This document shows, in pieces, positions 1 through 5,980 of a DNA stretch of 64,000 bases. The notes under the pieces were generated by a model. It saw only the letters and a list, made by a program, of their open reading frames with translations, had not been told where the DNA came from and ran no database searches. Position 1 is the stretch's first letter, and each line of letters starts with the position of its first letter. Both the position numbers and the translations under genes were made by a program. The stretch lies in contig CAYGTC010000017.1 in assembly GCA_964352735.1 (NCBI GenBank), positions 1-64,000 on the forward strand, in the 5' to 3' direction. The DNA comes from NORP309 sp964352735. Lineage in GTDB: Bacteria > Pseudomonadota > Gammaproteobacteria > Xanthomonadales > Marinicellaceae.

Positions 1-2
1 CT

Positions 3-188
3 TTAATAATGGGGGGATTACCCTACAAAGCGCCTGTCCTTTCTGGTTATTGTAATAAATTTGGCACTTTTGAAACAAGAAACTCTCTACTTATTGGCCC
101 ATCCGGGAAACCATTGAGCTTAGAGTCAACCTTTGAGGTATTAAAGGGTGGCACTAGAAGATTTATTACAACTATTCCTAAAAGGTGA
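3..188 (+). CDS. C-terminal end of a probable Rhs/polymorphic toxin (partial)
   Basis: An open frame enters the window from the left and ends with TGA at 186-188, leaving 61 visible residues. No start is visible. The tail is basic and ends in Ile-Pro-Lys-Arg. It runs straight into a small acidic gene in a 1- to 4-base overlap or a few bases downstream, and an Rhs core remnant lies about 0.9 kb further on. Variable toxin tip, tiny immunity gene and orphan Rhs core is the usual order at the 3' end of polymorphic-toxin loci. I do not recognise the toxin fold from this short piece, so the toxin role is inferred from position only. Confidence 0.5.
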   Translation, partial: LIMGGLPYKAPVLSGYCNKFGTFETRNSLLIGPSGKPLSLESTFEVLKGGTRRFITTIPKR

Positions 189-193
189 TTGAT

Positions 194-538
194 ATGTTAA
201 ATATTCCAAATGATGAAGATTTTTTAAGCTTTTTTGAGTCAGAACCTATTGAAAGTAAAACAAATGACGGATTTTTTTGTTTTAAATATTCTGATGAAAA
301 CGATATGTGTTTATGGTTTTCATATGATATTTTTCAATCCTCCATACAGGTTAAATTGTCATTAAAGGAACAGGAATTTATTACTGTTGTTCAGGAAAAT
401 GCTAAAAAGATTCAAATTGGCAAAGACAATAAAGGAGAATATTTAGAATGCATATTTGATTCAGAAAAAAATATAAAAACAAAAGCCATTATTCGTGTTT
501 CTCCAAATATTATTATAGATTGGTTTAATTTATCTTAA
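194..538 (+). CDS. Putative immunity protein for the upstream toxin tail
   Basis: A 114-residue acidic protein rich in Asp, Glu, Phe and Ile, with no signal peptide or membrane segment, so probably cytosolic. A GTG at 185 would overlap the upstream stop. The ATG at 194 is preferred because AAAGGTGAT at 181-189 is a good Shine-Dalgarno for it. Immunity proteins of Rhs/CdiA toxins are small, often acidic, and sit immediately after the toxin; this gene fits in size, charge and coupling. I do not assign it to a named immunity family. It could be another small cassette protein, but its tight linkage to the toxin tail argues for a cognate inhibitor. Confidence 0.5.
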   Translation: MLNIPNDEDFLSFFESEPIESKTNDGFFCFKYSDENDMCLWFSYDIFQSSIQVKLSLKEQEFITVVQENAKKIQIGKDNKGEYLECIFDSEKNIKTKAIIRVSPNIIIDWFNLS

Positions 539-638
539 AAAATAAAACAAAATAAACGCGGACAGGCGTTTTAAGATTTAGTTATTGAATTCAATATAAT
601 AAATATTTTCATTTTCAATAAAAATCTTAAATTTCACG

Positions 639-673
639 ATGAAAAGCGGCTAAATTCTAGCAGCTTTTTTTAA
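639..673 (+). terminator. Probable intrinsic terminator after the immunity gene
   Basis: AAAAGCGGCT pairs with AGCAGCTTTT (one mismatch) around a short loop and is followed by a run of seven T. It lies about 100 bases after the immunity-like stop codon. Confidence 0.5.
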
Positions 674-829
674 TTGTTGGTATTGGCAGAAGAGCTGTAA
701 ACCCTTGCTTGACAAATATTGTGGGACATGCTCTTCGTTAGACTTGGTCAAGTATTGACTCGCCCAATCTTCGCTTCACCGTTGGTAAAGCTTGACTGAA
801 TTTTACAAATTCAGTTGATGGTTCAATCT

Positions 830-868
830 AAAAGCCCATGATAAACGATGTTTTTCATGGGCTTTTTT
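830..868 (+). terminator. Intrinsic terminator-like hairpin
   Basis: AAAAGCCCATGA at 830-841 pairs perfectly with TCATGGGCTTTT at 855-866, and the T-tract continues. This is the clearest structure in the 539-1051 gap. The rest of the gap holds only a small hairpin at about 795-813 (CTGAATTT/AAATTCAG) and no convincing gene. Confidence 0.6.
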
Positions 869-1051
869 CTTGGATCCAATTGGGCTTGAGTTTTTTTGAT
901 ATCGATTGAGAAATGTTGTTGGTTGGGTAATTGAGAGGGAATGGGTCAGCGGGCTACGTTTTTGTGCTTTGAATCTGTGGTTGACACAGGTTCAAAGCAA
1001 TGAATATTGGCTGCGTTTATCTCACTGCAAAGTTTACTCGTATCGTCCTGA

Positions 1052-1600
1052 TACTCGCCCCTGCGGGGTCAGCTAAAGCTGTTCAAATTCGTTCCAGACG
1101 AATTTAGTGATCAAGTTGGTATAGTCCACATGAATGGTCGTATTTATGATCCTACTATTGGACGATTCTTGCAAGCTGATCCAATCATTCAGGACCCTTA
1201 TGATACACAAAGTCTCAATAGATACAGTTATGTGATGAACAATCCTTTGAGTTATACCGATCCAACGGGTTATTCGAGGTTGCGCAGTGGTTGGTGGCGA
1301 GCGCCATTATCTATTGCTGCAGCGTTCATACCGATACCGGGTATTAATAAGTTGATAGCCAAAGCTGCAATCAAAGGTGCTTTGTCAGGAGCCATTGCAA
1401 CAGGTAATCTCAAGGGCGCTGTTAGAGGTGCGATTCAAGCTGCTGTAACCAGTTTTATTGGTCATGGTTTAGATGGTAAAGGTGGGATCAAAAATGATTT
1501 TGCCAGAGGCTTTGCTCATGCGGTAGTAGGTGGGGTTAGTGCTGAGCTTGATGGAGGCAAGTTCGGTCATGGCTTTGCCTCATCGGCGGTAGCAAAACCA
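1052..1600 (+). pseudogene. Truncated Rhs repeat-associated core fragment
   Basis: The open frame begins after a TGA at 1049-1051. It contains the Rhs core hallmark HMNGRIYDP (from about 1127) followed by GRFLQADP, then Asn-Arg-Tyr-Ser-Tyr and a DPTGY motif, which normally mark the C-terminal boundary of the Rhs shell. A Gly/Ala-rich linker follows, ending in GHGFASSAVAK near 1600. The frame formally stays open to 1741, but everything after about 1600 is antisense to the FG-GAP gene and has no Rhs character. The thousands of bases of N-terminal Rhs repeats are missing, and so is the toxin tip. It is best read as an orphan cassette remnant of the upstream toxin locus. Confidence 0.75.
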
Positions 1601-2839
1601 TTACTTTATGTCTTTTATATCAAATATATAAACCGAACCAGAGTTTTCTCCCTTGTCATTATCTCGACTCGCTGCAATGACAGCGGTATCACCAAACAGC
1701 GAAACATTCCAACCGAAGAGATCTCCTTGCGAACCATCTGAGGCGGTTAACTGGGTTTCATATTGCCAAGTATTTTTAATTCGCCTAAATATATAGGCTG
1801 ATCCCGAATTCTCCATCTGGCTGTCCTGATGCATCGCTCCAATCAATGCGGTATCACCGCTCAGAGCAACACTGCGGCCAAACCGGTCATCAGCGGCACC
1901 ATCTGGGGCGGTCAGTTTTTGAGTTTGAGTCCATGTATTAGCAGTACGTGTAAATATATAAGCAGAGCCTGCATCAACGCCCATTTCTTGATCGTCATCT
2001 CTGCGTGCAGAGATTAAGGCCGTATCTCCATCCAAAGCGACTCTAACGCCGAAGATATCACCCTTTTCTCCATCATTGGCAACAAGTTTGGCCTGTTGAG
2101 ACCATTGGTTACCTGATCGTGTAAATACATATGCAGCACCTGCATTTTGTCCTTTTTCTTCATTTAAATCTGCTCCTACCAAAATGGTATCACCAGATAT
2201 CGCTACGCTAATCCCGAATACATCACCATCAGTTCCATCCTCCGCGGTCAGTTTTTGATGTTGAACCCATTGATCTTTTATGCGGGTGAAAATATAAATC
2301 GAACCGGAATCTTTTCCCTTGTCATCGTCATATGGTGCACCAATCACAGCAAGGTCTTCAGATATTCCTAGACTCCAACCAAAAGAGTCCCCCTTAGAGG
2401 CATCATTGGCAAAAAGTTTAGCCTGTTGTTGCCATTTGTTCTTTGTGCGAGTAAACACGTATGCAGATCCAGAGTCTACTCCTCTAACGCTATCATCATC
2501 TCTGATGACACCAACAATAATTGTATTTTGTGAAAGCGCTACATTGCCTCCAAAAGTATCATCTGTTGCGCCATCTTCTGGAATAAGTTTGGTTTGTTGA
2601 ACCCAGTTGTTTTTAGAGTGAGTGAAGACATATGCCGCGCCTACATCATCTTTATTATTGGTATCAACTTTATATGCACCAACAACCAATGTGTCTTTGA
2701 AGAGGGCCACATTGTAACCAAAATAATCTCCAGCTTTACCATCACTGGCTAAAATTTTTACCTGTTTATTCAACTCAGCTATCACTGAAAATGGAACTAA
2801 TAACAGCATCAATGCCAAAACGTTTACATAAAGTCTCAT
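1601..2839 (-). CDS. Secreted FG-GAP repeat beta-propeller protein
   Basis: A 412-residue protein with a Sec signal peptide (basic start, hydrophobic core to about residue 18, cleavage after VIAE or nearby). The mature part is about seven copies of a 50-60 residue unit of the type GD.FG..VALSGDT...GA, followed by GSAYIF and a Trp-Gln segment. This is the FG-GAP repeat, which folds into a seven-bladed propeller as in integrin alpha chains; many bacterial members are cell-surface or secreted with unknown ligands. The variable D-D-x-x-G loops could bind calcium. Its 3' end abuts the broken Rhs frame, suggesting a rearrangement junction there. It is divergent from the LysR gene; no enzymatic motif is seen. 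Confidence 0.75.
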   Translation of the reverse strand: MRLYVNVLALMLLLVPFSVIAELNKQVKILASDGKAGDYFGYNVALFKDTLVVGAYKVDTNNKDDVGAAYVFTHSKNNWVQQTKLIPEDGATDDTFGGNVALSQNTIIVGVIRDDDSVRGVDSGSAYVFTRTKNKWQQQAKLFANDASKGDSFGWSLGISEDLAVIGAPYDDDKGKDSGSIYIFTRIKDQWVQHQKLTAEDGTDGDVFGISVAISGDTILVGADLNEEKGQNAGAAYVFTRSGNQWSQQAKLVANDGEKGDIFGVRVALDGDTALISARRDDDQEMGVDAGSAYIFTRTANTWTQTQKLTAPDGAADDRFGRSVALSGDTALIGAMHQDSQMENSGSAYIFRRIKNTWQYETQLTASDGSQGDLFGWNVSLFGDTAVIAASRDNDKGENSGSVYIFDIKDIK

Positions 2840-2952
2840 ATAAGCGGCCTCTAATTGTGTGAAAATTGCAAAGTCATTTTACGTGCGTTACCTTGAAAAA
2901 TATAATTCTAGAATCATATTTTATTCATACAAATATATAATGAATAATTTTT

Positions 2953-2981
2953 TTGACTATTTATTTATAAAATATGATAAT
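2953..2981 (+). promoter_or_regulatory. Sigma-70-like promoter for the LysR gene
   Basis: TTGACT at 2953-2958 and GATAAT at 2976-2981 are separated by 17 bases, 32 bases before the ATG. The surroundings are very AT-rich. Autoregulation by the LysR protein is likely but not shown. Confidence 0.5.
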
Positions 2982-3012
2982 GATTGATTAGGAGCATATC
3001 AGGATCATCATA

Positions 3013-3951
3013 ATGCGACCGCATGAATTAAAGTTGTTTGTAATTTTTGATGCCATTATGGTTGAAAATTCAATTACTCGAGCTGCGAAACAATTGTCCA
3101 TGACTCAACCTGCGGTCTCAAACGCAGTATCTCGCATGCGAATTCAATGGAATGATGAGTTATTTATTCCAGAAGGCAGAGGTATCAAACCAACCACTTA
3201 TGCTTTGAATTTATGGGCTAAAACACGAGACTCTCTGCATAGCCTTAGTCAAGCAATACAACCCTCTGATTTTTTACCCAATATGGCTAAACGAACATTC
3301 AGGGTAGCATTGCCTGATATTATGGTTGATATGTTGTGGCTAGAAATGCGTTTATTGTTCGAGCAAGAAGCTCCGGGGCTCAATTTGTATGCAGTACCCT
3401 ACATGATTGCTGCTACTCAGAACTTATTAGAAAATGCCGATGTTGATCTTGTTATAGGGCAAAGCAACAGATCTTTAGAAAACATATGTACGGATCATTT
3501 GTTTGATACTTCCTATGTTTGTGTCATGCGTAAGAACCATCCTTTAACAAAGACTGAGCTTAACATTGATCAATTCGCTGCTGCGGATCACTTGTTGGTA
3601 TCTTTATCTGGAGATATTGCAAACCCAACCGATCAGGCATTACATCAACTTGGCTTAACTCGTAGGATAGCTTATACAGTGAACCAGTTCTCCTGCGCAA
3701 TTCCAATTATTATTGGCAGTGACCTCATAGCTGTATTGCCCACTGACCTTATTTACAAATACTTGGACAATGATAATATTTCAATTTTTCGTACGCCATT
3801 GGATATACCACACACCTCGATCTCAATGTTATGGCACAAGCGTCAAAATGCTGATGAAGGATTGATTTGGCTACGAAAACACATTAAGGCAATAGCAGTT
3901 GAACGAAGAAACCACTATACAAATGAAGTGACCCAGTTTTTTGATATATAA
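3013..3951 (+). CDS. LysR-family transcriptional regulator
   Basis: A 312-residue DNA-binding regulator. Residues 4-63 form the winged helix-turn-helix typical of LysR proteins (LKLFVIFDAIMVENSITRAAK, then TQPAVSNAVSRMR). A linker helix and a periplasmic-binding-protein-like effector domain follow from about residue 95 to 295. Length and order match the family. The protein probably senses a small molecule, which cannot be named from sequence. It is transcribed divergently from the FG-GAP gene across a 173-bp gap and followed by its own terminator, so it is monocistronic. The FG-GAP gene is the obvious candidate target because LysR regulators often control the divergent neighbour. Confidence 0.88.
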   Translation: MRPHELKLFVIFDAIMVENSITRAAKQLSMTQPAVSNAVSRMRIQWNDELFIPEGRGIKPTTYALNLWAKTRDSLHSLSQAIQPSDFLPNMAKRTFRVALPDIMVDMLWLEMRLLFEQEAPGLNLYAVPYMIAATQNLLENADVDLVIGQSNRSLENICTDHLFDTSYVCVMRKNHPLTKTELNIDQFAAADHLLVSLSGDIANPTDQALHQLGLTRRIAYTVNQFSCAIPIIIGSDLIAVLPTDLIYKYLDNDNISIFRTPLDIPHTSISMLWHKRQNADEGLIWLRKHIKAIAVERRNHYTNEVTQFFDI

Positions 3952-3960
3952 TGGCAAAAT

Positions 3961-3997
3961 GCAGGCACAATAGTTAATCAATCGTGCCTGCTCTTTT
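3961..3997 (+). terminator. Intrinsic terminator of the LysR gene
   Basis: GCAGGCAC at 3961-3968 pairs perfectly with GTGCCTGC at 3984-3991, followed by TCTTTT. It sits 10 bases after the LysR stop and may also serve the convergent comEA-like gene. Confidence 0.7.
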
Positions 3998-4008
3998 ACC
4001 TGTTAAGC

Positions 4009-4272
4009 TTATTCTGCGGTCAACTGAATAGCATCTCGATTTTTCTCAACTGTTTTAAGACCAATGCCTTTTACTTCGGTTAAGCTTTCGATGGTTTTAA
4101 AGGCACCATTGGCTTCTCGGTATTCAACGATGGCTTGTGCTTTCTTTACACCTATGCCGTTGAGCTCTTCTGCAATCGCTTGTGCATTTGCAGTATTTAC
4201 GTTAACAGCAAAAAGGTTTTGGCTTAGTAAAATCAATGAGGTCATTGCGGTCAATAATATTTTTTTCATCAT
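4009..4272 (-). CDS. ComEA-like helix-hairpin-helix protein
   Basis: An 87-residue protein with a signal peptide (MMKKIL, hydrophobic to about residue 20, cleavage near LFA) and a single HhH domain. The domain begins VNVNTANAQ and contains the two characteristic hairpins ELNGIGVKKAQAI and EVKGIGLKTVEK. Small Gram-negative ComEA proteins bind double-stranded DNA in the periplasm and help ratchet it inward during natural transformation. The pilT-pilU genes at 21-23 kb are consistent with a DNA-uptake-capable type IV pilus, but no other competence gene is nearby. A clear Shine-Dalgarno (AGGAGAAA) precedes the ATG. A perfect palindrome lies just upstream. Confidence 0.82.
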   Translation of the reverse strand: MMKKILLTAMTSLILLSQNLFAVNVNTANAQAIAEELNGIGVKKAQAIVEYREANGAFKTIESLTEVKGIGLKTVEKNRDAIQLTAE

Positions 4273-4296
4273 TTTCTCCTTTGTATTATTAATGAG

Positions 4297-4318
4297 GTTA
4301 TGGCGTTATTGCCATAAC
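4297..4318. repeat. Palindrome upstream of the comEA-like gene
   Basis: GTTATGGC and GCCATAAC form perfect 8-base arms around six bases, ending 25 bases upstream of the ComEA-like ATG. No T-run follows on either strand, so an operator is more likely than a terminator. Confidence 0.4.
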
Positions 4319-4467
4319 GTGATTGTCATTATAATGATCTGAAAAAAAATTTATATCGGTAAAATGCTTTATATTTTGAAGAAAAAAGCCTGTATTGAAT
4401 CGATAATTTCCTACAATTAGTGAGCCATTTTCTCTTTAAATTTAAATCAAATAGATTATTCTCGGCT

Positions 4468-4884
4468 TTATTTTAATTCTTTAAATCGTTTTTTTATTGA
4501 GGGGTGTTCATTCAATGGCTGACCCTGGTATTCTACCCATGCGTGGGCAGCTAACTCATCGCTTTTTTTGTTAACCCCAAAACAATGTTTAACATCATAA
4601 CCGGATGCCTTTAACTGTTGAAATAGTGCAATAGACCTTGGTAAGCATTGACAGTTCCTAATCAAACGACAAGCCCAAAAGTAACTTTTAACGATGCTCT
4701 TTACACTGTGTTGACACCCATCTTTGTAGGGAAATTTAATGGCTTTTTGATAAGATTGATGCGTTAATAATGTTTTTATCATCATGATGTGGTTTCTGGC
4801 TTGAGGTAACATTTTTATTGTTTGATATAACTCAACATAGGTCATAAAGTAGCTCATACAATTGATTAAGGCTAGATACATCAC
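4468..4884 (-). CDS. Lasso peptide leader peptidase (B2, transglutaminase-like)
   Basis: A protein of up to 138 residues related to the transglutaminase-like B2 proteases that cut the leader from lasso precursors. The papain-like triad can be followed: Cys80 in CQCLPRSIAL, His114 in AAHAWVEY, and an acidic/amide residue in PLNE (125-126). CLPRS-(about 30)-AHAWVE is the signature of this family. The start is uncertain: GTG at 4884, ATG at 4881, 4857 or 4845 are all in frame, none with a good Shine-Dalgarno, and all overlap or touch the kinase 3' end, so translation is probably coupled. B2 normally acts with a B1/RRE protein that holds the leader; none is visible here. Confidence 0.8.
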   Translation of the reverse strand: MMYLALINCMSYFMTYVELYQTIKMLPQARNHIMMIKTLLTHQSYQKAIKFPYKDGCQHSVKSIVKSYFWACRLIRNCQCLPRSIALFQQLKASGYDVKHCFGVNKKSDELAAHAWVEYQGQPLNEHPSIKKRFKELK

Positions 4885-5701
4885 TGTGTTGATAATTCAG
4901 CATATAATGTTGAGATTGTTGACTCGCCTGATGGCAGAATTGCAAATGACCATTGAGCTCATCGGTATCAAACAGTTTACTTGCAACAGTATGACTGATG
5001 ATTTTTTTCATCGACGTCACGTGATTGACTGGTGTTATTGTTGTTTTTACTTCATTGACTTGTGCAAAAAGAAAAACAATATTTTCACTGATTTGAGGGC
5101 CATTGTATTGTTCATCAAAGGTCAGTTTCAACTGAGGAAAATTTGGCAAAACAGTCAATCTATTGTCTATGATTGTTAATGGTAAAATATCGTCAGCAAT
5201 GCGTTGTGCCTGTTTTTTTTTATCCATAAATCGAGCAATGGTTGATTTACCAGTACCTGAGGTGGCCATCACAATGAAAGTGTGATTCTTTATGGTAAAA
5301 GCAGAAGCATGCACACAATATACCTGATTAAGTGCTAAGTTAAGCATCATCACAGGGCCAAACAACAAAGTAGTGTTTATATCATTTAAAGGCCCTTTAA
5401 TTCCCTCTGATGAGATGTGGTATTGTTGTTTTTGATGCTCAAGTAGGTAACCAACTGAATTTTTATACAGCTTGAGAGCGTAATTGTTATCGCCAATGTT
5501 AACTTTTTGATGAAAAAACAAATGCTGTTTGAGTCCTTCAGTGCTATTTATTGATAGTGGAATAGCTTCGCTTGACTCTTTAATTTCCATATTCCTGAGT
5601 TCAGCAAAGGGTGTCTCAGATTGGTATTTTGAGTCAGCAATCAGGTAGTGATGGATGTTTTTTGTGTGAGGTTTCCAATGACCAGAACAAATGTGTCTCA
5701 C
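4832..5701 (-). CDS. HPr-kinase-like protein of the lasso peptide locus
   Basis: A 289-residue homologue of the HprK C-terminal kinase domain. Seen: the HAS motif at 131-133, a P-loop ATSGTGKST at 146-154, and an Asp-Asp pair at 170-171 (RIADDILPL), the usual metal and catalytic positions. The N-terminal 100 residues resemble the strand-rich domain of lasso-associated HprK homologues. In known clusters (paeninodin type) such kinases phosphorylate the lasso precursor. The only start long enough is GTG at 5701, 11 bases after the precursor stop, which suggests coupling; an internal ATG at residue 38 would lose the N-terminal strand. It is not a PTS HprK: there is no ptsH or other PTS gene nearby and the gene lies between lasso genes. 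Confidence 0.8.
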   Translation of the reverse strand: MRHICSGHWKPHTKNIHHYLIADSKYQSETPFAELRNMEIKESSEAIPLSINSTEGLKQHLFFHQKVNIGDNNYALKLYKNSVGYLLEHQKQQYHISSEGIKGPLNDINTTLLFGPVMMLNLALNQVYCVHASAFTIKNHTFIVMATSGTGKSTIARFMDKKKQAQRIADDILPLTIIDNRLTVLPNFPQLKLTFDEQYNGPQISENIVFLFAQVNEVKTTITPVNHVTSMKKIISHTVASKLFDTDELNGHLQFCHQASQQSQHYMLNYQHSDVSSLNQLYELLYDLC

Positions 5702-5712
5702 ATGAAAATGAA

Positions 5713-5874
5713 CTAAAAAGGTTTCTCAGGGTTGCCAGCACCACTGTCACCAAAACCAGGAGACCCGCCCATTGTCACATCTCTGATGTCTCCCAATGGA
5801 ATAAGCACAGGCTTTTCATACTTTTTTCTTTTTTGACACTGCTTGGGTGTTTTCGTTGATTGAATTTTATTCAT
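5713..5874 (-). CDS. Lasso peptide precursor
   Basis: A 53-residue ORF. The leader (1-35) is basic at first, then carries the conserved YEKPVLIPLGDIRDVT block: Tyr19 and Pro22 match the YxxP motif recognised by RRE proteins, and Thr34 is the invariant penultimate leader residue. Predicted cleavage after Met35 releases an 18-residue core, GGSPGFGDSGAGNPEKPF. Gly1 and Asp8 would close an eight-membered macrolactam, with a 10-residue loop and tail. Kinase and B2 genes follow on the same strand, and a promoter-like element lies upstream. Ser3 and Ser9 are the only hydroxyl residues of the core; the C-terminus is Phe, unlike paeninodin-type phosphorylated peptides that end in Ser. Confidence 0.85.
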   Translation of the reverse strand: MNKIQSTKTPKQCQKRKKYEKPVLIPLGDIRDVTMGGSPGFGDSGAGNPEKPF

Positions 5875-5934
5875 ATTTTTTGTACCACCATTTCCTAGCC
5901 GATATTATTCACAATCGACATTAAAATGTAAAGT

Positions 5935-5963
5935 TAAATACTGTTAACTTTCTATCAAGTCAA
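5935..5963 (-). promoter_or_regulatory. Promoter for the lasso peptide operon
   Basis: On the minus strand TTGACT (5963-5958) and TATTTA (5940-5935) are separated by 17 bases, about 60 bases upstream of the precursor ATG. It lies between the pepN stop and the precursor gene, so the lasso genes need not depend on pepN transcription. Confidence 0.5.
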
Positions 5964-5980
5964 TGGTTTAGCTTGAATTA

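Noticed and set aside
1601..1741. Last 47 codons of the Rhs open frame
   Set aside because: They are antisense to the FG-GAP gene and have no Rhs features.
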